This document shows positions 44,292 to 53,956 of a stretch of 64,000 nt of DNA, in pieces. The notes beneath the pieces were generated by a model. That model saw only the letters and a program-made list of their open reading frames with translations. It had not been told where the DNA came from and made no database searches. The stretch is from the NCBI GenBank assembly GCA_023402845.1, contig JAEYFP010000004.1:24144-88143 (forward strand), written 5' to 3'. This DNA comes from Bacillota bacterium. Its GTDB lineage: Bacteria; Bacillota; Clostridia; Lachnospirales; Lachnospiraceae. Numbering within the stretch: position 1 is the stretch's first letter; every line of letters begins with the position of its first letter. The position numbers were made by a program, and so were the translations under genes.

Positions 44292-47200
44292 TTAAACATA
44301 GATTTTGGGTGCTGACAAAATCCCAACCGGCTTTGTATTATATTCATAGCACCAGTTATCGCCTCTTTCTCTCCACAGCGAAGGAGAAGAAACGGAGTCT
44401 TTGCCGTCACTCAGATAATGCAAATGTGAAAATGTATTATAACGGTTTCCAAATAAACACATTTCAATTTCATGTTCTCCCGGTTCCAGACTATCTGCTT
44501 CAAAAATGTAGGGTGCTTCAATGATGCTTCCCCTCCGGGTCTGGTCAATTACAATTCCGATCATTGCTCCCCTATATTTTGGAATCTGAATTTTCAGCTT
44601 TCCCTCCGGACAATTCACGTTTAGCTTATAGGAGATATTTCCTCCGTAAAAACCAAATCCCTGATGGGTAATACTGTCCCACGCCAGCTTTGTCGGACGG
44701 GGCACGACCTTGACAGCACTTCCCTGCACCTGTACACCAAATGCTCCTAACAGATAACATGCTTCCAGATTTCTATCTTCGTTAAAGGGAATACTCAGCT
44801 CCAGTACATTTTCCCCCATCAAAAGCTTTCCCAGCCTTACTTTCTTGAAATCCTCATCCACATACCAGCCAATCTCCTCTTTTGTTACCTTTTCTCTATT
44901 CCATGAAATTTCAGTACTTTCCATATCCTCTAATGCCAGATAAACTTCCTGCAATTCTATGCGGCTTAACACCGTATATCTCAGAAGCAGGGAATGCTCT
45001 TCCTTTTTTTCTTTTGACCTTCGATACGGCTGCTCCATAGAACTGTTTCTCTTGAAAAAGTGCAGTTGTTCTCTAAGCTTCTCATCAATTTTTAATATCT
45101 CCTCTTTCTTCTGAAAACCGCCTTCATCCAACGAGTATTCCGGCATATCCAACAGTACGACATTAGGCTCCTCCACAGAATATGCAACCTCATTTTCCAC
45201 ATAAACCGGAGTCCATTTTTTTACAGCCTCATTTTCTTCTGTAAACTGCTCCTCCTTCGCTGCCCGCTTTAAAAGGAGAAGAAGCGTCTGCCCTGCATAC
45301 ATTGTCCGCTTTATACAAGTAATTCCCTGTTCATAAAGTACCTCTGTCTTTGAAATACTGCCGTTATTCGCCTCCAGCACATACGGGACAAACATTCCTT
45401 TTATTCTGACAGAAATATTTTTCTCCTGCATATCCTCTTTTTCAGGTTTTTTTGTCGGAACGATAAACAATAGGCAATAATCCGCACACTGTCTTAGCTG
45501 ATAAATATACTTCTCCGAATTTCCCCTCTCTCCGGTTTCTATTTTTACTTCCTTGTATTCTGACAGCGCTTCTATGACGGCGGCCCTCTGAAATGCAATC
45601 TGTTCAGAGATTCCCTTTAAGCTTTCCTGTACTGTTTGATCATATGCACCGTTTGTCATGACCGGAAAATCTCCGGCCATAATCAGCCTTTTGCCGGACT
45701 TTACATACTGATTTAAAATAGTAAGAGTAGAAGGCCGGATTGTCTTTAAATCCGGCAGCAGAATCACATCATATTCCATCTTTCCAAAATACCTTCCATC
45801 AAACAATTCCTCCAGCAGCGCTTCGCTTAAATAGTCAAAATCCAGATTTGCCTCTAAAAGCCAATCTGTCAGATTTAAAAATTGCTTGTCCTTTTCCTCG
45901 CATATTATACCCGTCTGACTCCCCGGTCCAAAATCAATCCAATAGCTTTCCAGGGGATGCAGGACCGCAATTCTGACAATGCTTTTTCCTTGCTTCATGA
46001 TGTATGCAATGCGAGCAAAATAATCCTCTATTTGTTTAAATTCTTTATACCAGGGTGCCTGATAAAAGATACTTGCGGGAAAATCCCTCTTTGCTTCCCC
46101 TTTCATAGACATATAGGAAAGATGAGGAACTCTTAATGTAATTCCTAAAGCTGCCTGCCAATTTCCCTGAAATAAATATCCTCTGAAATCAAAGCTCCAG
46201 TTTGTACCTCCATACTCCTCCGACATCGCGCCCTTTTTTTCATATTGATGCACAATGGACTGAATTTGCTTTGCCGTCGTGACGGCTACATCATCAAAAA
46301 GCAGATCCATGCCGGGCAAATCCATATTGCGGTACATACTCATCAGGTCTCCGCTGGAGCGATTTTGTAAAAACAAAGTCTCTTCATATAAATAATGTCC
46401 CGTAAAATCTATTCCATTTTTTTTACACCATGAGCCTATATTTTTTGCATAGGACTCATTGAACAGCTCCGCCAGAATTCGATGAAAATAATAACGTATA
46501 GAACGTCCGCCCTTCCTGTTCCAAAAGATTTCCGGCAGGCAGTCCGCTATCTCAATCCCATATCGTTCTTTCATCTCTGAAGGCAGTAGTTTTGTCCATG
46601 GCATAAACTGATCCCCGTTGTCATATGGTGTTTCTAAACTTGTTTTGTACACCATGTGCGGTTCATCTGTAAAAATAGAAGGAACCGTTTTCCCGAACTC
46701 ATCACCGGCTGCTTTTTTATAGGTCTCATAGATGCTCTGAATAAATTGATCGATTGCTTCTTTATTCAGTACATCCACATAAGCACCTCCGTTATACCAG
46801 GAATGCGGCGGATTTTCTTCCAAATAGGCATACCACTTCGTACCTTTCGGCTTTTCATCGGCATCCATTCTCCTGTAAAACTCTAAAAAGCCTTTCTGAT
46901 CCAATACCACATCATAAACCGCATACAGACTTCCCTTGTTTGTTCGAATCCCTGCCGCAAAATTTGCATTATAAGTATTATTTACTTCAATCGTGCTTTC
47001 TTCGTAGGGCGTAGTGGTAAACAATAAATGCAGCGCCCTGTATTCCATCTTTCTTGTAACATGGCCGCCTCCATATCCGGACGGCCACCTGTCCTCATCG
47101 TACAGACATGCAGCTAGCTGCTGCTTCCTTCCTTCCTCTATACATAGTCTGATTGCCTCCATATACTCTTTACCAAGGTATTCGGTTTCCAGACCCACGC

Positions 47201-47357
47201 GCGGATGCATATGGTATCCGCCAAAGCCCATTTCCTTAAAATACCGGATCTGCTTTACTATTTTATCCGGTTCCAGCTTAGTATTCCATGACCAGAAAGG
47301 ACATCCGCGGTATTCGCTTCCCGGTTTTTCCAGATCATCTAAATATAATTTTTCCAA
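44292..47357 (-). CDS. large glycoside hydrolase (GH106/GH2-like)
   Basis: About 1021 residues, no signal peptide, so cytoplasmic. The N-terminal barrel carries CPFWSWNTKLEPDKIVKQI, GGYHMHPRVGLETEYLG and LYDEDRWPSGYGGG, features of the alpha-L-rhamnosidase-type (GH106) glycosidase group; SIFTDEPHM (about 230) is the likely acidic catalytic region. C-terminal beta-sandwich domains follow. Start TTG 47357 has AAAGGAG seven nt upstream; in-frame codons further up lie in the repeat element. Beside a sugar ABC importer, so it likely cuts an imported oligosaccharide. Confidence 0.8.
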   Translation of the reverse strand: MEKLYLDDLEKPGSEYRGCPFWSWNTKLEPDKIVKQIRYFKEMGFGGYHMHPRVGLETEYLGKEYMEAIRLCIEEGRKQQLAACLYDEDRWPSGYGGGHVTRKMEYRALHLLFTTTPYEESTIEVNNTYNANFAAGIRTNKGSLYAVYDVVLDQKGFLEFYRRMDADEKPKGTKWYAYLEENPPHSWYNGGAYVDVLNKEAIDQFIQSIYETYKKAAGDEFGKTVPSIFTDEPHMVYKTSLETPYDNGDQFMPWTKLLPSEMKERYGIEIADCLPEIFWNRKGGRSIRYYFHRILAELFNESYAKNIGSWCKKNGIDFTGHYLYEETLFLQNRSSGDLMSMYRNMDLPGMDLLFDDVAVTTAKQIQSIVHQYEKKGAMSEEYGGTNWSFDFRGYLFQGNWQAALGITLRVPHLSYMSMKGEAKRDFPASIFYQAPWYKEFKQIEDYFARIAYIMKQGKSIVRIAVLHPLESYWIDFGPGSQTGIICEEKDKQFLNLTDWLLEANLDFDYLSEALLEELFDGRYFGKMEYDVILLPDLKTIRPSTLTILNQYVKSGKRLIMAGDFPVMTNGAYDQTVQESLKGISEQIAFQRAAVIEALSEYKEVKIETGERGNSEKYIYQLRQCADYCLLFIVPTKKPEKEDMQEKNISVRIKGMFVPYVLEANNGSISKTEVLYEQGITCIKRTMYAGQTLLLLLKRAAKEEQFTEENEAVKKWTPVYVENEVAYSVEEPNVVLLDMPEYSLDEGGFQKKEEILKIDEKLREQLHFFKRNSSMEQPYRRSKEKKEEHSLLLRYTVLSRIELQEVYLALEDMESTEISWNREKVTKEEIGWYVDEDFKKVRLGKLLMGENVLELSIPFNEDRNLEACYLLGAFGVQVQGSAVKVVPRPTKLAWDSITHQGFGFYGGNISYKLNVNCPEGKLKIQIPKYRGAMIGIVIDQTRRGSIIEAPYIFEADSLEPGEHEIEMCLFGNRYNTFSHLHYLSDGKDSVSSPSLWRERGDNWCYEYNTKPVGILSAPKIYV

Positions 47358-47381
47358 CTCTATCTCCTTTCCTGTTCCAAA

Positions 47382-47505
47382 ACAAAAGTGTGCTTCGCTC
47401 ACTCTCGCGGCTAAATACTCTGGCAGCACAGCTTTTGTTTTGCGCGCGCAGCTGCGCATAAAATTTTATAATATAGGAAATTCCTTCGAATTTCCTATAT
47501 TATAA
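47382..47505 (+). repeat. dispersed palindromic element, copy B
   Basis: Same block order as 24145-24227: ACAAAAGTGTGCTT (47382-47395), an extra stretch of about 45 nt with its own AAAAGTGTGCT/AGCACAGCTTTT hairpin, GCGCGCAGCTGCGCAT (47444 on) and a perfect 18-bp palindrome with loop CTTC (47466-47483, 47488-47505). It precedes the hydrolase start in opposite orientation to copy A relative to the gene. Confidence 0.85.
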
Positions 47506-47507
47506 GT

Positions 47508-47545
47508 AAAAAGACCGGCGGCATCCTATACCGCCGGCCTTTTTA
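47508..47545 (-). terminator. terminator of the sugar ABC operon
   Basis: CCGGCGG / CCGCCGG stem (47515-47521, 47531-47537) with flanking A and T runs (AAAAAG... CTTTTT), directly after the permease stop. It separates the ABC operon from the hydrolase. Confidence 0.9.
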
Positions 47546-48484
47546 TACCGCTCCTCTTAAGTGCAATTTTTTAAATTCTTTCAGTATTGTTGAAGACCCA
47601 AGCACCAAAACCAAAAAGCTACCCAATACAATATCCTGCAGAGCCTCATCAAAACCAAGTGCAATAAATCCGTTGAATATAATAGAGAGACACAGCCCTC
47701 CAAGCCCAATCAGAACCGGCATGCAATCAAAATATTTTCTTAAGTGGCGTGCCAAAATCACACACATAATCGGCTTGAATACCAAGGACATCGTTCCCAT
47801 GTCGGTACTGGCCGTTACAGAACCGGAATAACAAATCATCAGCAATGCGGAAAAGCTGCAGAACACGCCAGTTAGAATAATTGCCAAAAATTTTACTTTT
47901 GCCGCATCGACACCCACATTCTTACACATTTTCTCGTCATTTCCTACTGCCGTTATATGACACCCAATTTGAGTTCTATAAAAAAGGAGATAAAATATAA
48001 TCGCAGCAATCAGCATAATAATAATATTATATGGATACGAACCGATGCTGTACTGGTTCGCCGCAATGCGGATATAGCCGGAGCTTCCCGCCAGTTTAGC
48101 CGCCAGAACTTCATAAATAAGTACAATACCAAGAGAAATTACCATAGCCGGTATTTTCAGTATCTGGTAAAGTCCTGCCATTAAAAATGCTCCTCCCAGC
48201 GCTCCGATTACACATCCTGCTACAAGTCCCGCGATCCCATACTGCTGTGCTAAAATACCTCCGATCGTGGCCGCAAGCACGGCTCTTGCTCCCATACTGA
48301 AATCCATCAAATCTGCATTCATCAGCAGGCTCAGCCCAAATCCCGTAACGACCGGGATCATACTCTGACTTATAATAATTGGGATACTGTGTAACCCAAA
48401 ACCCTCTGCCAGCATTGAAAAGATCAGAAATAGACCGACCGGCAATATCAGAAGTTCCGTTAAAATTATGAGTCCTTTTTTCAT
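47543..48484 (-). CDS. sugar ABC transporter permease (RbsC type)
   Basis: 313 residues with about ten hydrophobic segments in the BPD_transp_2 pattern; NADLMDFSMGARAVLAATIGG (in part) near 55 and YSGSVTASTDMGTM near 215 are typical of ribose-type permeases. ATG 48484 follows GGAAGG. Second permease gene of the operon, so the channel is probably a heterodimer with the 49749 product. Confidence 0.9.
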   Translation of the reverse strand: MKKGLIILTELLILPVGLFLIFSMLAEGFGLHSIPIIISQSMIPVVTGFGLSLLMNADLMDFSMGARAVLAATIGGILAQQYGIAGLVAGCVIGALGGAFLMAGLYQILKIPAMVISLGIVLIYEVLAAKLAGSSGYIRIAANQYSIGSYPYNIIIMLIAAIIFYLLFYRTQIGCHITAVGNDEKMCKNVGVDAAKVKFLAIILTGVFCSFSALLMICYSGSVTASTDMGTMSLVFKPIMCVILARHLRKYFDCMPVLIGLGGLCLSIIFNGFIALGFDEALQDIVLGSFLVLVLGSSTILKEFKKLHLRGAV

Positions 48485-48503
48485 AGTATTTCCTTCCGAA
48501 GCT

Positions 48504-49715
48504 TTATTTCGTTGCATCTGCGGCAAATTCATCGATTGCCTTCTGGATACTTTCTTCTGTCAAATCCGCATTATATGCTTTGTTAAGCGTTTCTGCCATG
48601 ACTGTCTCATCATAATACAACGTGCTGTCTTTTCCGAATTTCTCCGCCCAGGCTGTTGCCGTTTCCAAATCATTGATATCAAACATCGTACAGGTCAAAG
48701 AGACCGGCTGCTCAGAAATCGGATTTCCCATACACTGGTTTGCCAGAACAACGGTAATCATATACGGATCATATCCCCAGCTCGGAATACCGGAACAGGT
48801 AACTAATTCACCCTTTTCAAACAATTCCACCATCGCATCCGGAAAATCAACCGTAGCCAGCTTGACCGTCTCCACTCTATTACTGTCTTCTATTGCTTTT
48901 GCAACCGCTTCATGAATCCCTGTTCCTGTGGTGCCTACGATAAATATCGCATCCAGCTCAGAATAAGATGCCAGGAAGCTTTCCGCTGCACTGGTGGCAT
49001 CTGCTGCCTGTCCAAGATCTCTTGCCTCGGCGACAATTTCCATTCCGAAGTCTTCACAGGCCTTCCTTGCGCCCTCTTCTCTCAAATCTGTTGTCGTGTT
49101 ACCCTTTGCCTGAGAAATAATAGCAACTTTTTTGATTCCCTGATCGTTCATATTTGACATAACACGATACCCTGTTGCATATTCGTCTTCATAGCAGTTT
49201 CCTACATAATATGCGGAGCTCTCTACTAATTCCTTCACTTCTTCATCCATAATTGTCCGAAATGTAATTCCCCAATAAACACCCGCTTCTTCACACAGGG
49301 AAGTGACCGTAGGCAGTACGGAATCAGACGGCGGTCCAATGAGGATACCGTTCACACCTGCCGCAATTTGATTTTCCACAAATTGAATCGTGGCATCGGC
49401 AGAAGCAGCAACACCCGACTGAAAAACAACCTCGCCACCTGTTGCTCCCATATACGCTTTAATATTATTACTCATAAGGCTAAACATGGTAGCGCCGCTA
49501 TCCGTAAGACCAATGGCAATTTTGTATGGCTTCGTTTCTTTCTTGGCATCCGTCTCGCTCTCTTCCGGAGCAGCTTCACTCTCCACATTTTCCTCCTTTG
49601 CGGCAGCCGAAGCACTCCCTCCTGTCTCCTGTGCAGCCTTTGACTGCCCGCAGCCGGCCAAAAGGCCCGCTGTCAAAGCGACCGTTAAAATACCTGTCAA
49701 CAAACTTTTTCTCAT
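48504..49715 (-). CDS. sugar ABC transporter substrate-binding lipoprotein
   Basis: 403 residues. Lipoprotein signal AGLLAGCGQS, an acidic Ala/Glu-rich linker (28-60) and a periplasmic-binding domain type 4 (YKIAIGLTDSGATMFSLMSN, ENQIAAGVNGILIGP). It captures the sugar outside the cell. ATG follows AAGGAGG. Between the two permease genes. Confidence 0.9.
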   Translation of the reverse strand: MRKSLLTGILTVALTAGLLAGCGQSKAAQETGGSASAAAKEENVESEAAPEESETDAKKETKPYKIAIGLTDSGATMFSLMSNNIKAYMGATGGEVVFQSGVAASADATIQFVENQIAAGVNGILIGPPSDSVLPTVTSLCEEAGVYWGITFRTIMDEEVKELVESSAYYVGNCYEDEYATGYRVMSNMNDQGIKKVAIISQAKGNTTTDLREEGARKACEDFGMEIVAEARDLGQAADATSAAESFLASYSELDAIFIVGTTGTGIHEAVAKAIEDSNRVETVKLATVDFPDAMVELFEKGELVTCSGIPSWGYDPYMITVVLANQCMGNPISEQPVSLTCTMFDINDLETATAWAEKFGKDSTLYYDETVMAETLNKAYNADLTEESIQKAIDEFAADATK

Positions 49716-49748
49716 TTTTAAATCCTCCTTAAGTTGAATTATATATAA

Positions 49749-50678
49749 TTATTTAATTACTACCATGTTTTTTCTGTCAAAGGAGATTGCAATTGTCAGC
49801 AAAAATACAATTCCCTTGGCCAGCTGTTTATCGAAAGAGGACAGCCCCATTAATGTCATTCCGTTGGTGAGAAATGCCATGGTAAGACTCCCGACGACAA
49901 CCGCTCTGTATTTGGAGGCATATCCTCCCGAAAGCGGAAGACCGCCAAGTAGGGCCGCACACCATACATTCATCATCAATTCACTGCCTGTACTGGAACT
50001 TGCCGTCCCTGTTCTGATCAGACTGAAAAATCCCAAAATACCGCAGATTCCGCCAAGTACGATAAAAGATATCTTTTTTACACGTCCGGTTTGTATACCG
50101 GTCTGCCTTGCAGCTTCTTTACAGGCGCCTACTGCTCTGCACTGTTTTCCGTATGAAGTAAAATCAAACACGTACATACCTACCAGCACAAATACAAGAA
50201 TTGTTATAATTTTCAGCATATTAGTGTTCCATTTGAGCATGGACAGCGGTGCAGAAACAGAGCCTCCGTCTAATATCAGAATCAATATTCCCGTGAATAT
50301 GGATTGGGTAGCCATCGTTGCAATCAAGGAGCCCAGCTTCAAATTAACGTGTACAAATCCATTAAACCAGCCAAGAAGAAGTCCCGGCACGATTGCAAAG
50401 GGAATCGACAGAACCGGAGAAATATTCGCACCAAAGGCTGCGCATACACACGAGACTGCCATTACCGTTCCCATGGACAGATCCAGATTTCCTTCCGCCA
50501 GTACAAAGGAAAATCCAATTGTAGCCAGGAGAATAAAAAAGCTTTCGTTCATAACTGCTTTCATATTTCTTATCGTAAACACGCTCCCATCCGTCATAAT
50601 CTGAAAGAATAGTACAACTGCCAGCAACCCGAGAAACGGAAAAACAGTTTTTAAATCAAATACTTTTTTCTTTTCCAT
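49749..50678 (-). CDS. sugar ABC transporter permease (RbsC type)
   Basis: 309 residues, about nine hydrophobic segments; EGNLDLSMGTVMAVSCVCAA (about 62) and SSTGSELMMNVWCAALLGG (about 225) match the ribose permease signature. ATG after AAAGGGAAA. It follows the ATPase by 15 nt. Confidence 0.92.
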   Translation of the reverse strand: MEKKKVFDLKTVFPFLGLLAVVLFFQIMTDGSVFTIRNMKAVMNESFFILLATIGFSFVLAEGNLDLSMGTVMAVSCVCAAFGANISPVLSIPFAIVPGLLLGWFNGFVHVNLKLGSLIATMATQSIFTGILILILDGGSVSAPLSMLKWNTNMLKIITILVFVLVGMYVFDFTSYGKQCRAVGACKEAARQTGIQTGRVKKISFIVLGGICGILGFFSLIRTGTASSSTGSELMMNVWCAALLGGLPLSGGYASKYRAVVVGSLTMAFLTNGMTLMGLSSFDKQLAKGIVFLLTIAISFDRKNMVVIK

Positions 50679-50693
50679 AAATAATTTCCCTTT

Positions 50694-52193
50694 CTATACC
50701 ATGTAATCAATCAGCGTGGTCTCGGATAAATCTTCATTCCTTAAAAACTCTCCGCTGATTTCTCCGTTTTTTAAGACAATTACTCTATCACTCATCCCAA
50801 TCACCTCCGGAAGCTCTTCAGATATCAGGATGATGCTTTTTCCTTCTTTTTTTAACTGTTCCATTAATTCATAAATACCTGCCTTCACACCAATATCAAT
50901 TCCTCTTGTAGGACAATCCAAAATGAAAATATCCGCGCCAAAGCCAAGCCACTTTGCAATTGCAACCTTTTGCTTATTGCCCCCTGACAATTCCATAACG
51001 TATTGGGAGATTCCCTGCATTTTAACATCCAGCTCCTTTGTCCATTTCCGCACAAATTCATTTTCTTTTTTCGGTGAAATAAAACTGAATTTTGATAAAT
51101 GCTTATAGGAGGCGCTTGCAACATTATCTCTGATCGGCCCGTTAATAAACAGTGATTCCTGATCCCTGTTTTTTCCGATATACGCAATTTTTTTATCCAT
51201 GGCTTTCATTGCACTTGTAATGATCGTTCCGTCTTCTGTGCTCACCTTACCTCCGCTTGTATCAATTACTCCGAATGCAGCCTTCCCGATATCATGCATG
51301 CCTGAGTCTGCCAACCCCCCGAAGCCCAGTATTTCTCCTCTATGAAGCTGAAAGGAAATTTTTTTGATGCGCTCCGTGCATATTTGGTCCACATTCAGAA
51401 CAACTTCATCCGACTGGCAGATTTCCATATCATTTCTATAATAATTATCCGTAATTTCGCGCCCTACCATCAGTTTTCTGATCTTATCAGGTGCAAACTC
51501 ATTCTTTTCCAACGTATCTATGTAACTGCCATCACGAAGAACAGTAAGTCTGTCACATTTATTCATCATCTCATCGATATCGTGAGAAATAAATATAACA
51601 CTATTTCCGCCTTCCTTCAGCTTTTTCATAATATCGTACAAAATATCCCGCCCCGTTCTGCTTAAAGCAGTTGTCGTTTCGTCAACTATTAAAATTCTCG
51701 GTGGTGTATAGACCGCCCTCGCAAGCTCTATTAATTTTCCATCCTCAAAGCTCAGAGAGGAAACCTTATCGCCCGGTTTGATATGAGATGCTCCAATCTT
51801 CTCAAGTGCTTCCGCCGCTTTTTGATTCATTTTGCGATTATCCAGAATTCCTCTTTTTTTAAAATTCTTTTCCTGTCCCACAAAAATATTTTGTGCCACC
51901 GTTAAATTATCAAATGTCGCCTTCTCCTGAAGGATCATTCGTATCCCTGTATTGTTTGCCTCAACGCTGCTGCGGGGCTGATATTCCTCCTCCTCTAAAA
52001 AAATTGCTCCTTCGTCTGCAGGCTGGATTCCTGCAATAATGGAGGTTAAGGTAGATTTACCGGAGCCGTTCTCTCCTATCAGCCCTAATATTTCTCCCTG
52101 CATAAGAGTAAGCCTTACTCCCCGCAATGCCCTTGTTATTCCGAAACTTTTTACCATGTTTTCTACACGTAATAAAGCCTTCCTGTTTCCCAT
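50694..52193 (-). CDS. sugar ABC transporter ATPase (RbsA/MglA type)
   Basis: 499 residues with two tandem ATPase domains. First: GENGSGKSTLTSIIAG, LSFEDGKLIELARAV, ILIVDETTTAL. Second (about 250-499) lacks a canonical Walker A (IGKNRDQESL region), as usual for this family, but keeps LSGGNKQKVAIAKWL and IFILDCPTRGID. First gene of the operon, divergent from the response regulator. Confidence 0.93.
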   Translation of the reverse strand: MGNRKALLRVENMVKSFGITRALRGVRLTLMQGEILGLIGENGSGKSTLTSIIAGIQPADEGAIFLEEEEYQPRSSVEANNTGIRMILQEKATFDNLTVAQNIFVGQEKNFKKRGILDNRKMNQKAAEALEKIGASHIKPGDKVSSLSFEDGKLIELARAVYTPPRILIVDETTTALSRTGRDILYDIMKKLKEGGNSVIFISHDIDEMMNKCDRLTVLRDGSYIDTLEKNEFAPDKIRKLMVGREITDNYYRNDMEICQSDEVVLNVDQICTERIKKISFQLHRGEILGFGGLADSGMHDIGKAAFGVIDTSGGKVSTEDGTIITSAMKAMDKKIAYIGKNRDQESLFINGPIRDNVASASYKHLSKFSFISPKKENEFVRKWTKELDVKMQGISQYVMELSGGNKQKVAIAKWLGFGADIFILDCPTRGIDIGVKAGIYELMEQLKKEGKSIILISEELPEVIGMSDRVIVLKNGEISGEFLRNEDLSETTLIDYMV

Positions 52194-52225
52194 GCTCCTG
52201 TTTCCTTTCTCTTGATTTGTTTTAG

Positions 52226-52253
52226 ATTATAGACTTGGATTTTCTATGTGCAA
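52226..52253 (-). promoter_or_regulatory. promoter of the sugar ABC operon
   Basis: Minus strand TTGCAC (52248-52253), 16-nt spacer, TATAAT (52226-52231). The AT-rich divergent gap to 52411 is the expected binding region for the YesN-like regulator. Confidence 0.65.
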
Positions 52254-52347
52254 ACACCTCAATTCTTATATTTTGTTCATTTTTATTATGTATTTCCATT
52301 TGATTATGTTTTTTTTATTTACTTTGCTATACAATGATATTGTAAAA

Positions 52348-52377
52348 TTGATATTCAAACTGGCATTTATTTAATAT
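52348..52377 (+). promoter_or_regulatory. promoter of the two-component pair
   Basis: TTGATA (52348-52353), 17-nt spacer, TTAATA (52371-52376) or TAATAT one base later. Close to the ATG at 52412. Confidence 0.5.
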
Positions 52378-52411
52378 TACTCAAACAAACGCCTTAATAC
52401 GGAGAAAAATA

Positions 52412-53956
52412 ATGCAGAATTTTAAGATGCTGTTAGTTGATGATGAACCAATTGTGATTAAAGACCTTAAAAATATGGTAGATTGGAATGAACTTGGATT
52501 TACTGTTGTAGGCTCCGCACACAGCGGAAAATCTGCTTTGAAGCTATATCAGGAATTAAAACCAGATGTGATTATTACCGATATTATTATGCCTAATATG
52601 AATGGGCTTGATTTCATACACGAAATCCGTAAAATAAACCCCGATATCTATCTATTGATTTTGTCTTCTTACGGAGAATTTGAATACGCTAAGGCTGCTA
52701 TTTCGGAGGGTGTGGTCGATTACCTTTTGAAGCTTGAAATCACGCCTTCTTCTTTAACTGCAAAATTGAAAGATATCTACATAAAGCTTTCCTCTTCGAA
52801 AATACAAAATAAAAAAGCTGTGAGATTGGAACTGCAGGAATATTTTAATCGTTCCGATGCAAATGAGTTCACTTGGACCTTTCAAAATATCCCCGATCAT
52901 AAAAAATTCTTTTTTATGATTTTTACGACTCCTGCACTGTTTCAATCTGAATTTTTGAATTTTCCTGTTGAAAAAGATGCGGAAACACTTCTTTGTAAGT
53001 TAGAATCTATTCTGGCGGATCTGAACCTTCCGGAAGATACGATTTTGTTTCATCAAAATTCAGTTTTTATTCTGGGGGTTCATGCAAGGTTCATCCATCC
53101 ATCCGCTCCCTGCAGTATAACTGCCCTTATTAAGGGTATCTTCTTTCATAAGCTGCTGAACAACCCCGGCGGCATGCGGGCTGTCTACCTTGATTTTCCG
53201 ATAACTTTATTTCAATTTTTCAAAAAATATCGCAACTTAATTCCTCTTATTAATTGGAATTTTTTATTAAACGGGGAACTGCTCGTTCACGTTTCTGTTT
53301 TGGAATCTCAGCATTATCATAATTTTGCAGAGTATAAAACCTTTGACCAGCTGTCCTTCATGCACACTCATCAAGAGCAGGTCCAATATATAAAGGATTA
53401 TGTCCGGAAATTATTTGAAAACCATGATTTTTTCGGCATTCAGAAAAACTTCTTATATGTGTGTTCTGTCTTACGAAAAACACCAACAGTCCAATATTTA
53501 TCAGAGATGCTTTCAGACGAGAAATCCTATGAAAGATTTCTTATGAATGGCTTCGAAAGCTGGAAAGCCTCTTCATCTTCACAGACTGTCCCGGCTTATT
53601 CGACGGTGATCAACCATGCAATCCAATATATTTGCATTCATTACATGGATTATGATTTGAATTTAGATGCGATTTCCAATTATATCGGCTTAAGCAGCGG
53701 TCGTCTCAGCGTGCTTTTTAAAAAGGAGACCAAGCAGACTCCAAATGACTGGATCACTCACTACCGGATTGAAGCATCCATTAAACTGCTGCTTCACTCC
53801 AATTATAAAATTTATGAAATATCTGAAAAAGTTGGGTATCGTTCTTCTCAATACTTCAGCCGGATTTTTTATCAGCATACCGGAAAAAAGCCTTTGGATT
53901 ACAGAAAAAACAGTTCCATCACCTATGCCCTGGGAGACTTAAGAAAATGCGATTAA
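52412..53956 (+). CDS. response regulator with AraC-type DNA-binding domain (YesN-like)
   Basis: 514 residues: receiver domain (1-125) with acidic pocket LLVDDEP, phospho-aspartate in VIITDIIMPNMNGLDF and lysine in DYLLKLE; a long middle region; C-terminal HTH_18 (about 415-505) with LDAISNYIGLSSGRLSVLFK and KVGYRSSQYFSRIFYQHTGK. Likely activates the divergent sugar operon. ATG follows GGAGA. It overlaps the sensor gene by 10 nt. Confidence 0.93.
   Translation: MQNFKMLLVDDEPIVIKDLKNMVDWNELGFTVVGSAHSGKSALKLYQELKPDVIITDIIMPNMNGLDFIHEIRKINPDIYLLILSSYGEFEYAKAAISEGVVDYLLKLEITPSSLTAKLKDIYIKLSSSKIQNKKAVRLELQEYFNRSDANEFTWTFQNIPDHKKFFFMIFTTPALFQSEFLNFPVEKDAETLLCKLESILADLNLPEDTILFHQNSVFILGVHARFIHPSAPCSITALIKGIFFHKLLNNPGGMRAVYLDFPITLFQFFKKYRNLIPLINWNFLLNGELLVHVSVLESQHYHNFAEYKTFDQLSFMHTHQEQVQYIKDYVRKLFENHDFFGIQKNFLYVCSVLRKTPTVQYLSEMLSDEKSYERFLMNGFESWKASSSSQTVPAYSTVINHAIQYICIHYMDYDLNLDAISNYIGLSSGRLSVLFKKETKQTPNDWITHYRIEASIKLLLHSNYKIYEISEKVGYRSSQYFSRIFYQHTGKKPLDYRKNSSITYALGDLRKCD

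Noticed and set aside
46942..46951. GTTCGAATCC-like tRNA T-loop sequence
   Set aside because: It lies within the glycoside hydrolase coding sequence and has no acceptor or anticodon stems around it.
49765..50604. 279-codon plus-strand frame opposite a permease gene
   Set aside because: The minus-strand frame has clear permease motifs and a good start; the plus frame is its mirror.
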